Shown: piece after piece, positions 32,906 to 42,183 of the stretch
Layout: each line of letters opens with the position of its first letter
How positions within the stretch are numbered: position 1 is the first letter of the stretch
NCBI RefSeq assembly: GCF_048006345.1
Contig: NZ_CP180351.1
Coordinates: 4,462,902 to 4,526,901 of the forward strand
Reading direction: 5' to 3'
Length of the DNA: 64,000 bases
From: Marivita sp030148515
GTDB lineage: Bacteria; Pseudomonadota; Alphaproteobacteria; Rhodobacterales; Rhodobacteraceae
Program-made: the position numbers and the translations under genes
Notes under the pieces: generated by a model
Databases searched by the model: none
What the model was told of the DNA's origin: nothing
Seen by the model: the letters and a program-made list of their open reading frames with translations, nothing else

Positions 32906-34032
32906 TTTGCAGCCTCCTGAGCATAGGCATAGAGGCGGTTGAGCGCGGCAGCCGCGATGGCGCGATCGTCTTCCGAGAGTGAGGGGTCTTCTGCTTCCGT
33001 CATCAACTGTTCAGCCGCGAGACGCATGGCACCTGCATGGTCGATCTCGTCGAGGTCGGCGACATTGTGCAAGGTGCCGAGGCCCTCTGCGTCCAGTTCA
33101 AGATAGGCAAATTCGGGCGCGTGGCGCTCCGCAGCGATGCGAAGGGCGGCATGTCCAGACATGGGTGCCCAGCCGGACGCACGAACCTTGAGCAGCGTGT
33201 TCCGACGATCATGAGAGGGCAGGAGGGCCTCCAGTGCGGCAGCTGCATCCTCGCCCTCATGGAGTGCCAGCTCAGTGTCCTGCCACAGAAAGCTGCCAGT
33301 TTCGATCTCGGTGACCTCAGGCTCTGCTCCTTGACTGGGAATGGTGACGGCAAGACAGCGACCGCGCATCCCATGCTTGAACTGATCCTGCTCCGGCGAT
33401 CCCGAATATTGGGTCCGTTGCGACACCTTCAGGCGACCATGCCAGTCGCCGAGTGCCAGGTAGTCCAGACCTGCAGTTCGGTCCCGATCAGGTGGGATGT
33501 GATCGCCACGGTCCGAGAAGTCCACGACACCACCATGGGCAAGCCCGATGCGGATCGTGCCCTCTGATGTCTCCATCCGCGACAGACCTTCCGTCAGATC
33601 GCGGCCTGCCGCACGCACCGGAACCGGACAGGGAAGGAGGGCGACGCCTTCGGCGAGATCTACACGGTCTCCATCAAGCAGCGCGCGCACATTGTCTGGA
33701 GAATCCCGGCTGATCTCGTCCCAGATCGGTTCTGCATTGCGCATGTTGTCGTGGTTACCGGGCAATAGCCACCAGGTGACCGCGCTCTCGTCCCGCATTG
33801 CAGCAAGCGCCTGGCGCAGCACTTGGGGCGAGGGGGTTGCGGAGTCAAAGGTGTCACCGGCCAGCAGAACATGCGCTGCGCCGTGTTCGCGCGCTGCAGC
33901 TCCCAGCCGCTGAATCTTGTCGAAGCGAGCTTCCATGAGCCGTCCGCGGAGGTTGCCGTCTTGCGGTTCAGGCAAGTTGAGAAAGCGGCGGCCGAGATGC
34001 AGGTCGCTGGAGTGAATGAAGCGAAAAGTCAT
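32902..34032 (-). CDS. yhaO: YhaO-like metallophosphoesterase (SbcD/Mre11-type)
   Basis: A 376-residue calcineurin-like phosphoesterase of the Mre11/SbcD class. Motifs run in order: HSSDLHLGRR near residue 8, AGDTFDSAT near 58, PGNHDNMRN near 91, HGG near 160 and LALGDWHGR near 186. It probably cuts DNA together with YhaN. The four-base overlap of stop and start shows co-translation. The pair is a common accessory nuclease in proteobacteria and may take part in phage or plasmid defence or in repair. Confidence 0.9.
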   Translation of the reverse strand: MTFRFIHSSDLHLGRRFLNLPEPQDGNLRGRLMEARFDKIQRLGAAAREHGAAHVLLAGDTFDSATPSPQVLRQALAAMRDESAVTWWLLPGNHDNMRNAEPIWDEISRDSPDNVRALLDGDRVDLAEGVALLPCPVPVRAAGRDLTEGLSRMETSEGTIRIGLAHGGVVDFSDRGDHIPPDRDRTAGLDYLALGDWHGRLKVSQRTQYSGSPEQDQFKHGMRGRCLAVTIPSQGAEPEVTEIETGSFLWQDTELALHEGEDAAAALEALLPSHDRRNTLLKVRASGWAPMSGHAALRIAAERHAPEFAYLELDAEGLGTLHNVADLDEIDHAGAMRLAAEQLMTEAEDPSLSEDDRAIAAAALNRLYAYAQEAAK

Positions 34033-35152
34033 GGGAGAAACTCGGGATTTGATGGTGGTCGTCTGGGTGTATTACTGCTTGTTTCCGCCGGGAGATGCGG
34101 CGTGGATGCTCCTCACCCAAGGTGGCGGTTTGCCAACAGAAATCTTGGATGCTTCGCATGACATGATGCGATCATTTCACGTCAGGGTAGCGCAGACAAT
34201 CTTCTTTGCGGTATGCGTGTTCGACCACTTTGGCGTCTCGATCCAGACTTCAATCAGCCGTGCCGAGCGCATATACCAAATCTAGATTTGCCACCCTCGT
34301 TGCCTAACCCTTGCGTTGCCTTTCTCGTGTGTAAGTGGAGCATTTCTTGCGCCTTGCATGACCCTGCGCGGGGTAGACTAGAGGTAAAGGTATTATATTA
34401 CCCCATATCGGACTTGGAAAGGTTGGGGCGGTGGCGTCAAGATTCCGCACAAAGAAACTTTGATCTTGGATGGCCGCCGATACAATGGTTTCAATAGTTT
34501 AAGAGCTTGATGCCTCGAAACCCGAGAACTTTGGTGCATAGAGGAAATATTGAGGTGAAGTGTGACAACGGTTTTCCCGACTTTCCCGCCGGAAGTTTCC
34601 GTTTGCAATTGGTTTTGCAGAATCCCTGAACTACATTTGGTGTTGGCGATGCGCCGCCGGACTGAGCGTTTCATGATTTTTCATTTCGCGCGCTGAACTC
34701 GAGTAGTCCTCGTTTTGCTGGACGGGGGGCGGGAAGCGGAACTTCTCCGCAGGTGCGAAGCGATTAAGCGCCACCGGCGGAAGCAGACATTCAAAGCGCC
34801 CAAGACATCTTCTCGGCAACGTTCTACAGGTAGGGCGGAAGAGGGCGGCATGCCGTCGTTCTGCGCGCGCAAGATTGAAGGGCGCGGGAGAACTAGATAC
34901 CAGCCACGCATGTTTCGATGTATTCGAAAAATGATCGTCGACGCTGGGCAGCAACTTTCTTTGTGGTCTCAGCATGTTTGAACCAGCGATCAAGTGCGTA
35001 GCCTGACACTGCAGCGGCACCTCGGACGCCACTGCGCAGCACCCAAGGCGAATTGATCATTCGGGGGTTGTGAAGTCTCTTCGGAAAACCGGGATACTCT
35101 CGAGCGGACCAACCTGGCGTGTGCCAATCAGGCTGCACGTCACATGGAATGC
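34033..35152. other. About 1.1 kb with no supportable gene
   Basis: Several open frames of 60-130 codons exist on both strands, but none has a ribosome site, a recognisable motif or composition like its neighbours. AT content varies along the stretch, so it may be a remnant of decayed genes between the yhaO-yhaN unit and the CadC-like regulator. No repeat or tRNA-like structure was seen. Confidence 0.5.
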
Positions 35153-38035
35153 TCAGTTGTCAGCCGCAGTCTGTGTCGCACTCAATTGCAGATCCTCGCG
35201 GGTAACCGGGATCCCCAGAGTTCGTGCATCCGAATAGAACGACGTGCGGTCCGGACGATCCACTTCGCGGCTGTATTCATAACTCTCCAACGTGAGGTTC
35301 GGCGCGATGGCACGCAGGGTGGCGGCTGCCTCCTGTGCCTTTACGATATTGCCACGTCGATACTCGGCCAGAGCAAGATAAATCCATTTGTCCCAGTTGT
35401 CCGGTGCGGTGAGAAGCACCCTGACAGCCACGTCGTCCTTGCCGGAATGATAAGCGGCGACCCCCAGTCCGATCCGGTACCAAGGCGGTGCATCGGGGTT
35501 GAGAGCGATGGCCCGCAGCGCCCAGTCATAGGGTTCGGGCCCGCTCACCCCTGCAATGCCAGACATCCAACCCGCGATCAAAAGCGCGTCCGCATTGTTC
35601 GGCCCCAGTTCGACGGCGCGCCGCAACGTGGCCCGGGCCAGATCGACCCTTCCCTCATGCGCATAGACCATGGAAACGGTCCAGAGCACGTCCGGATCGC
35701 TGGGATCTTCCTTGAAGGCGCGATGTCCTGCCGCGGCCTTGCCTGCCAGGTACCCATCGGCCCTGGAGGGATCGTCCACGTTAGCCATCCAGCCCTTCAT
35801 CACGGACAGAAGCGCCCAGGCCTTGGCAAACCCAGGGTCCAGTTCAACGGCCTTTTCCAGATGAGCTATGGCGCCTGGATAGTCCGACGTGTCGAACTTG
35901 TGCTTGACTTTCTGCGCTATCAGATAGTGGTCGTAGGCCGTCAGGTTCCCCGGTCTCAAACCCTCTGCCCGTGTCAGTTCGGTCAGGGTGATTGCCCCCG
36001 AGAACGTACTGGACAGTTGCGCCCCTATGGCTGCCACGAAGTCCCGTTGCACGGTCAGAAACCCTGTTTCGGGTAGGACACGCGTGTCTGACCACAGGAT
36101 GCGCCCGTCGGTGGCATCGGTCATGCGCGCATCGAGCCATACCTGCCCGCCTTCCAACCGGATCGTACCGCTGACGATCAATCGCACGTTCAGGTCGCGC
36201 GCGGCGGATCGCGGGTCGGAGGGTGCGCGTTCGGCGGAGTGGGGAGCTGTCACGTAAAGCCGAGGGGTGCGTGCCAACTCGTTGGCGATATCGATGGCCA
36301 GGCCCTGTCCCAACCGCGTCCAGCGGTCGTCATCGCTCAGGTTCTCGAAAGGGAGCACCGCGATCGAGGGCGTTCGCGAACGCGCCAGATCCTCGGGCGT
36401 GATGGGAATGCCCGCAAGGCGGGCACCCTCGAAGAGCGCGCTGTAATGCGGTAACTGCTCGAGGGTGCCAAACACGTGATCCACGATCGTGAAGTCGGGC
36501 GCAAGGTCTCTAAGGCGCGTCGCTGCCGCGCGGGCCTGAGGCAGATTCCCCCTCAGCGCTTCAGCGGCGGCCGTGTAAATCTGGGTGTCGATGTGGCTGG
36601 GAGGTGCCGACGACATGGCCCCGACCGCCAAATCGTACTCTCCGGCCTGGAATGCCGCGACACCTAGGGACGCCTGGTACCAGTTGGGCCGTTTGGGGTG
36701 CAGTTCGAACGCGCGCCGCACCCAGATCAAAGGCTCCTCACCGACGATCCCGGCGTTGTCGCTGATCCATCCCGCAATTGCCAGAATGTCGGCATTGTTG
36801 GGCGCAACCTCGATCGCGCGCCGGAGCGCCCATTGCGCAGCCTCCATTTCGCGAAATTCGGCATGGGTCATCGCGATCTTCCACAGGACGTCCGGGTCAT
36901 CGGGATCGAGGTCGAAGGCGCGGCGCCCTGCAGCGCGGCTCTTTTGTCTGAGGGTTGCGCCATCGGCTTCTGATACGAGGTCCGCGCTCCAATCCTGAAA
37001 CAGGGATAACAACATCCAAGCCTTGGCGTAGTCGGGGTCCAGCGCGACCGCTTGCTCCAGATGGTCGATGGCCTTCGGGTAGTCCTCGGCCCGAAAGGCG
37101 TGCTTCAACTCGACTGCGGCAATGTAGTGCTCATAAGCCGTGAAGCTTTTCGTGGACTTGGTGCGGGACTGTTGCTTTTCCAGCATGCGGATCGCGCCGG
37201 AATACTGGCCTGCAACGCTGGCGCCGATCCGCGCGATGATCTGGTCCTGCAGATCGAACAGATCATCCTGCGGGGCCGACCAGCGATCCGACCACAGGAT
37301 CTTGCTGCTGTCAGTATCCGTCAGGTTGGCCGAGATGCGCACGGAGTCGTCTGTGTGCTGGATGCTACCGTTCAGCACAAAGCGTACCCCCAGATCCTGC
37401 GCGGCATCGAGGGGGGCTTCCGCTGTCTTGCGTGCGGACAGGGGTGCCGTGACATAAAGCCAGTCATTGCGCGCCAGCTCGTTGGCGATGTCGGTACCCA
37501 AGCCCCGACCCAACCGTGCCCATCGGGGATCGTCATCGACGGGCTGGAAGGGCAGAACCGCGATCGAAGGCGGGCGTTTGTCCGTTGCAACCGGGACGCG
37601 GGTCTCCACAATGACCCAAAGTGCAATCGCAACAAGGGCGACGGCGAAGGCCACACTCAAGGCAGCAATCTGCCAGCGACCGCCAAGGCGGAGGTTGCCA
37701 AGATGCGCGCCCAAGACAGGCGTTTCCGGCTGCGTCGACCCCGGGTCAGACGGAATCAACCGATAGCCCTTCCGTGGGACAGTCTTGATCAGATCGCGCG
37801 CCTCGGGGCCGAGCAGTCGCCGTATCTCTGAAACGCACTGGTAGAGCGAATCCTCCGAGACGGTGAGATCCGGCCAGAGCGCATCCATCAAGACGTCCTT
37901 GGAAAGCGTCTCGCCCTTGGCCGCTGCGAGCAGGGACAGCAGCTTGGCAGCCTGCGCACTCAATTCCGTAGTTTCCCCTGCTGCGGTCGTCAGGGAACCT
38001 CGGGACGGATCAAATTCAAGCTGACCGATACGCAT
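35153..38035 (-). CDS. CadC-like membrane regulator with duplicated FlgO-TPR module
   Basis: A 960-residue protein from the ATG at 38035 (MRIGQLEFDPSRGSL). Residues 1-95 form an OmpR/PhoB-type winged helix (LWPDLTVSEDSLYQCVSEIRR, VPRKGYRLIPS). A membrane span follows at about 121-143, then two consecutive copies of a module of about 400 residues: a FlgO-like domain (PSIAVLPFQPVDDDPRWARL at about 155, PSIAVLPFENLSDDDRWTRL at about 555) and TPR repeats. This suggests a membrane-anchored transcription regulator sensing extracytoplasmic signals. The internal duplication is unusual. Confidence 0.8.
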   Translation of the reverse strand: MRIGQLEFDPSRGSLTTAAGETTELSAQAAKLLSLLAAAKGETLSKDVLMDALWPDLTVSEDSLYQCVSEIRRLLGPEARDLIKTVPRKGYRLIPSDPGSTQPETPVLGAHLGNLRLGGRWQIAALSVAFAVALVAIALWVIVETRVPVATDKRPPSIAVLPFQPVDDDPRWARLGRGLGTDIANELARNDWLYVTAPLSARKTAEAPLDAAQDLGVRFVLNGSIQHTDDSVRISANLTDTDSSKILWSDRWSAPQDDLFDLQDQIIARIGASVAGQYSGAIRMLEKQQSRTKSTKSFTAYEHYIAAVELKHAFRAEDYPKAIDHLEQAVALDPDYAKAWMLLSLFQDWSADLVSEADGATLRQKSRAAGRRAFDLDPDDPDVLWKIAMTHAEFREMEAAQWALRRAIEVAPNNADILAIAGWISDNAGIVGEEPLIWVRRAFELHPKRPNWYQASLGVAAFQAGEYDLAVGAMSSAPPSHIDTQIYTAAAEALRGNLPQARAAATRLRDLAPDFTIVDHVFGTLEQLPHYSALFEGARLAGIPITPEDLARSRTPSIAVLPFENLSDDDRWTRLGQGLAIDIANELARTPRLYVTAPHSAERAPSDPRSAARDLNVRLIVSGTIRLEGGQVWLDARMTDATDGRILWSDTRVLPETGFLTVQRDFVAAIGAQLSSTFSGAITLTELTRAEGLRPGNLTAYDHYLIAQKVKHKFDTSDYPGAIAHLEKAVELDPGFAKAWALLSVMKGWMANVDDPSRADGYLAGKAAAGHRAFKEDPSDPDVLWTVSMVYAHEGRVDLARATLRRAVELGPNNADALLIAGWMSGIAGVSGPEPYDWALRAIALNPDAPPWYRIGLGVAAYHSGKDDVAVRVLLTAPDNWDKWIYLALAEYRRGNIVKAQEAAATLRAIAPNLTLESYEYSREVDRPDRTSFYSDARTLGIPVTREDLQLSATQTAADN

Positions 38036-38129
38036 GTATAAATCTAACCTGTCTACATGAGCTTGCAAAGAAATTGTTGCAGTAAGGCGGCCTGAGGCTT
38101 GAGTGCCCCTTTCCCGTTCGGGTCAAGGC

Positions 38130-39010
38130 GCCGCGGACACTCTCGGCGGTGCCAGGGGCATTGAAGCGGTTGATAGGTAGGACGCCAATCTGGATTTCGG
38201 CGCTTTGACGGTCCGGGTTCCTCTCGGCGATGCGCGCGCCGAAGGACTTGAGGCCCGGCATCTTCGCCTCGGCGCGACTGCGTGCGTGGTATCCCGTCCA
38301 TCGGTTCCAGAATACCCGGCCGTAAGGATATGTAGCGCGCAGTTCTCCATTGCATGTTTGGACGGCGGGGCAGTCCTCCTTCCGCGGTCGGCCATTCCGC
38401 GGATAGGAATGATGGCCGTGCCACCATGTGAGACGATTCCGCTATGGCAGCGCCGCGTTCCATAGGCGCCATCTGCGGTGACGGTGACGGTGCCGACGCC
38501 TGCGTCGTCCGGGGTCTGGTCCAGCAGGTCCGGCAGGACGGGGGTGTCGCCTTCCCGGCTGGGGATGAACTCGACAGTTCGGATGTCCGAGGTGACGGTG
38601 TCCATGGCCAGATGCAGCCTGCGCCACTGGCCGCGGCCCTGAACGCCTTGCTTGCGGGTTTGTCATTCTCCGTCGCCGAAGCCCTTGATGCCGGTGCTGT
38701 CGACGAGCAGGCTCAGCGGCACGACGACAGGGGATCTGCACCTGCAGGGCCCTCTGTCCGAGGGACAGCCTCGAGCCATTCGGAACGGGCCAGTCCAGCC
38801 CGGCCAGACGCAGGACGCTTGCGACCCTCCCGGTGGTCTGCCTGAACGGTAGATCCAGCCGAACCCTGATCGACAGACAGTACCGGGTCGCTGCATTCGA
38901 GAAGATCGGCGGGCGTCCCTGGCGGGGTTCATGCGGCGCGTGCCAGGTCATGTCCTTGTCGAGCCAAATCGGCAACGACCCGTGCCTCCTGAGCGTAGCG
39001 TTGCGGCCAG
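38130..39010 (-). pseudogene. Decayed IS5-family (IS903-group) transposase
   Basis: Pieces of one transposase appear in different frames on the minus strand. The N-terminal part begins near 39002 (RNATLRRHGSLPIWLDKDM, then LPFRQTTGRVASVLRLAGLDW). The middle is LLVDSTGIKGFGDGE (ending about 38663), then SDIRTVEFIPSREGD, PVLPDLLDQTPDDAG and GTVTVTADGAYGTRRCH. The C-terminal IGVLPINRFNAPGT-like part lies near 38170. Frame changes occur near 38740, 38663 and 38260. The DDE catalytic regions are no longer in one frame, so it cannot transpose. No clear inverted-repeat ends were found. It lies between the two CadC-like regulators. Confidence 0.8.
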
Positions 39011-39125
39011 AGCCGTTCGTCGTGCGGGAACGGGCGGGCTTACGCCCGCCCATCCAGCCCGCCTGACCGTATGGGGTCGTGCTGTACACTTCCCGGGCCG
39101 AGGTCCGAAACAACGCACATGCCGC

Positions 39126-39356
39126 TCATTCTCCTCGGGCGGCATGGGACCGTCCCGTGGGCGCCACCATCTTTTCCTGCAACTCGGCGATCGTCGAAAA
39201 GATTGTCATCGGATTGGGCCGGGCAAAGTCGCAGCGCGCCAGATGTGCATTCAGGGTGCTTCCGTTGCTGATGGGCGTCCAGGTCCACGTGTCGGCCTGC
39301 GCGGCCGTGGAAGACATTGCGGCGAAGAGCGTGATGGAACAGATCAGGGTCTTCAT
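39126..39356 (-). CDS. Small exported protein, possibly truncated
   Basis: A 76-residue protein with a clean signal peptide (MKTLICSITLFAAMSSTAAQA, cleavage expected after residue 21). The ribosome site AAGGAGG is excellent, so translation is likely. The mature part (DTWTWTPISNGSTLNAH...) has one cysteine and matches nothing I know. It ends about 110 bases from the decayed transposase, so the C-terminus may have been cut by the insertion. It is divergent from the CadC-like regulator at 39501 and shares the region with the CTGAA repeats. Confidence 0.5.
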   Translation of the reverse strand: MKTLICSITLFAAMSSTAAQADTWTWTPISNGSTLNAHLARCDFARPNPMTIFSTIAELQEKMVAPTGRSHAARGE

Positions 39357-39447
39357 GGTAACCTCCTTGAAATGGGTTGGGCGCCGTCATGTCATCGCGA
39401 CCTTGAAGCGCCGGGGGTGCCGTCCCTGAACACTGGAATGACCGCCG

Positions 39448-39495
39448 CTGAATTGTCCTGAAAAGGCCGCTGAAAAATCCTGAAAGAAACCTGAA
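39448..39495 (+). promoter_or_regulatory. CTGAA direct-repeat array (probable operator)
   Basis: CTGAA occurs at 39448, 39458, 39470, 39480 and 39491, with spacings of 10, 12, 10 and 11 bases, that is one per helical turn. A further copy is at 39426, 22 bases before the first. It lies between the exported-protein gene and the regulator at 39501, ending directly before it. Direct repeats in helical phase are the classic operator form for OmpR/PhoB-type winged helices, the DNA-binding class of the adjacent regulator. Confidence 0.6.
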
Positions 39496-39500
39496 AGAAA

Positions 39501-41174
39501 GTGCTTTCTCATATGGAACAGGGTGTTACGCTGGATTTCGGGGATATGTTCTTTGACCCGGCACGCCGGAGCTTGTCGGGGGCGGACGGGCAGTCCAGAC
39601 CGCTGCGTCCGCAGTCGGCGGAGGTACTTGCCGTCCTCGCCATGCGTGCGAACGACGTCGTCACCAAGGAAGAGCTGTTTGAGGCGGTCTGGCCCGACGT
39701 GAGTGTCACTGATGACAGCCTGACGCAATGCATTGCCGACATTCGCAAGGCGATCGGCGATACCGACCGCACCCTGCTGCGGACAATACCCAAGAAGGGG
39801 TATCAACTTGTCGCCCCACCGACGGCCTCGCCGCCGATCCGCGCCGCCACGGAGCCGCTTCGCCCTCCCGGACGGCGTCGGATGGCGCTCATGGCGGGGC
39901 TCGCGGTCGCCCTGCTTGCCGTCGTCCTGCTCGGCATGTGGGGATCGCGCGGGCCGGACCCGGCGGTTCCGCCCGACGTCGGCAAGGCATCCATCACCGT
40001 TCTGCCCTTCAAGGACCTGTCGCCCGATGCATCGCAGGCCCATCTCGCGGATGGCATGACCGAGGACCTGATCACCGATCTGGCGCGCTGGAAGGAGTTT
40101 CAGGTCACCGCGCGCAACTCGGCCATGACCTACAAGGACCGGGCGGTCGATATCCGTCAGGTCGCCCGCGACATGAACACGCGCTACGTGCTGGAAGGCA
40201 GCGTGCGCCGGCTCGGCACCGAGATCCGGATCACCGCGCAGCTGATCGACGGCGAAACCGGGCACCATGTCTGGGCCGACCGTTTCGAGGAAACGGGCAG
40301 CGATGTTCTGGCGCTGCAGGACAATGTCATCGGCAGGATCGTCCAGTCGCTGATCGGCAATCATGGTGTCGTGCGCGAGGACGAATACGCCAAGACCTGG
40401 GCCAGGGCAGAAGCCGATCTGGAAGAATACGACTACTTCCTGCGTGCGCACGCGCTGATTTACCGCTACACGCGAGAGGACAATGCAAAGGCGATCGACA
40501 TCTCGAAAGAGGGGCTTGCGCGGTATCCGGACTCCGGTCTGCTGAAGATCAAGCTGGCATGGGGGTACATGGCGGAAGGCTGGTATGTCGCACGGCCGCA
40601 GCATACCATCGAAACCGTGCATGAACTGGTTCTGCAGGGCCTGTCGGACACGAAACTGCCACCTGCGGGACATCGCCACGGACTATGGCTGCTGGCGGAT
40701 GTGCAGGCCGCGGCGGGGGACCGCGCTGGGGCCATCGATACCGTTCGGCAAGTGGTTCGCGCTTACCCCTTCGATAGCGAAGGCCTCATGGTCATGGTCG
40801 GCCCGACGACCGCCGTCGGGGATAATGACTATGCGGACGAGTTGGCGGCCAGGGCCCTGGGGATGGGGTATCGGCCAGACCCGCTCGATCATTCCGAACT
40901 CGGTACCCTGCGATACGCTCAAGGCGATTGCCCACGCGCAATTGAACATTTTGAACACGAACTCATGACCGGGGCCACAACGCTGCTGCTGGCGGGATGC
41001 CTGGCAGACAGCAACCGGATGGAAGAGGCACAAGCGCAACTCGCCAAGGCCGCGACGGAGTTCCAGATCACATTGCCGGATGATTTTCCCGAGGCGGTCC
41101 GGTCCATGCCGGGCGTGGCGGAAAGGCTGACCGCGCAGCTGGCACAGGCTGACTGGCCCGCGTCGCCGCGCTAG
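39501..41174 (+). CDS. CadC-like membrane regulator with FlgO-like domain and TPRs
   Basis: A 557-residue protein. Residues 1-105 form an OmpR-type winged helix (LFEAVWPDVSVTDDSLTQCIADIRK, RTIPKKGYQLVAP). A membrane span lies at about 127-146, a FlgO-like domain at about 160-290 (SITVLPFKDLSPDASQAHLADGMTEDL, YVLEGSVRRLGTEIRITAQLID), and TPR-like helices follow to the end. The start is GTG at 39501 or ATG at 39513. It resembles the 960-residue regulator across the IS remnant but has only one sensor module. It probably regulates itself or the small exported gene through the CTGAA repeats. Confidence 0.8.
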   Translation: MLSHMEQGVTLDFGDMFFDPARRSLSGADGQSRPLRPQSAEVLAVLAMRANDVVTKEELFEAVWPDVSVTDDSLTQCIADIRKAIGDTDRTLLRTIPKKGYQLVAPPTASPPIRAATEPLRPPGRRRMALMAGLAVALLAVVLLGMWGSRGPDPAVPPDVGKASITVLPFKDLSPDASQAHLADGMTEDLITDLARWKEFQVTARNSAMTYKDRAVDIRQVARDMNTRYVLEGSVRRLGTEIRITAQLIDGETGHHVWADRFEETGSDVLALQDNVIGRIVQSLIGNHGVVREDEYAKTWARAEADLEEYDYFLRAHALIYRYTREDNAKAIDISKEGLARYPDSGLLKIKLAWGYMAEGWYVARPQHTIETVHELVLQGLSDTKLPPAGHRHGLWLLADVQAAAGDRAGAIDTVRQVVRAYPFDSEGLMVMVGPTTAVGDNDYADELAARALGMGYRPDPLDHSELGTLRYAQGDCPRAIEHFEHELMTGATTLLLAGCLADSNRMEEAQAQLAKAATEFQITLPDDFPEAVRSMPGVAERLTAQLAQADWPASPR

Positions 41175-41409
41175 ACCAACTCGATCATCGTCCTGCCGCT
41201 TCTTGATCTTTCCCCTGACCTGCCCCCTTCGGCCCGCACGCCTTCCGCCACATGCTGGCCCGCAATGCCGCGAAAACCTGAACCTCCGTCTCTAAACTAG
41301 TGGCCACGTCCCAGATGCTCGAACGGCCGGTCTGGTGAAGCTGCGGCGCAGCGATGACCATCAGCTTGAAAGTCCGGTCTGGGCCGTTTTGAACAATGCT
41401 GTTCGGATC

Positions 41410-42057
41410 TCAGGGTTCAATTTCTATGCCGAAATAAAGAAGAAACCTATCGATTGCCCTCGCGATTTCTTCCTGGGGTTTTGCAGGTTCAGGCATGCGG
41501 TAGATGTGCTGACGTATCCCGATATAGACGATCCCTCCATGAAGATTCCAAACGTCTTCCATCTTTGGGGACTTGTCAGAATTCGCCACGGCTTCGGTTT
41601 CTTCCAAGAGCGGCAGAAGGATGACGTTTCCTAAATGCTCGAGATAGCGTTGGTTGAGGGACGCTCCGGCCAATCCTGAAAACATGAAGATGCGCATCCA
41701 CTCGCGTTCAAAGATCAACGAGCTGTATTCGGTGTAGAAAGCAACCAGCCGTTCGCGTAGCGGAACGCTGCGATCTGTCAGGCGTTCTGGCCAACCCGGT
41801 GCCAGGCGGCCGATGTAGACCTTTTCGTAAACCGCTTCGATCAGCTCTTCTTTCGTCGCGAAGTAGTTGAAAATAAGGGACTGGGTCACACCTAGGCGAC
41901 GCGCCAATTCTCGTGTGTTTCCCTCAAGGCCAACTTCGGCAAAGAAACGCACAGCTTCATCGACAATCTGCTGACGGCGTTCTGCGGGCGGCAAGCGCTT
42001 GCGCGCAGCGCCATCTTCGCCATCGAGGGCGGGGCTATCGGTTTGTCCGTCCATCAT
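41410..42057 (-). CDS. TetR-family repressor
   Basis: A 215-residue TetR regulator. The HTH lies at about residues 25-70 (RRQQIVDEAVRFFAEVGLEGNTRELARRLGVTQSLIFNYFATKEELIEAV). The C-terminal ligand-binding part is unlike any I know. It is divergent from the molybdenum hydroxylase operon, so it most likely represses that operon and releases it when the substrate or a derivative is present. The 126-base region between them holds an overlapping palindrome. Confidence 0.9.
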   Translation of the reverse strand: MMDGQTDSPALDGEDGAARKRLPPAERRQQIVDEAVRFFAEVGLEGNTRELARRLGVTQSLIFNYFATKEELIEAVYEKVYIGRLAPGWPERLTDRSVPLRERLVAFYTEYSSLIFEREWMRIFMFSGLAGASLNQRYLEHLGNVILLPLLEETEAVANSDKSPKMEDVWNLHGGIVYIGIRQHIYRMPEPAKPQEEIARAIDRFLLYFGIEIEP

Positions 42058-42132
42058 ACGCTCTCAGCTGTCTGGTAGTGTCAGAAATTTTCTCTTGCAA
42101 CGACTCACAATTAAAGATCATCTGCTCAATAG

Positions 42133-42152
42133 TATTGATCAAGCGCTTAATA
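42133..42152. promoter_or_regulatory. Candidate TetR operator upstream of the hydroxylase operon
   Basis: Two overlapping palindromes, TTGATCAA (42135-42142) and AAGCGCTT (42141-42148), flanked by TATT and AATA, lie in the divergent region about 35 bases before the FAD subunit. This is a typical layout for a TetR dimer. Not tested. Confidence 0.4.
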
Positions 42153-42183
42153 AGGCGCAGGTCAAAAAAGAGGGGAGGACGCC

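Noticed and set aside
34893..35138. 81-codon frame with a basic C-terminus upstream of the large regulator
   Set aside because: No good start or ribosome site and no motif; kept as part of the gene-free stretch.
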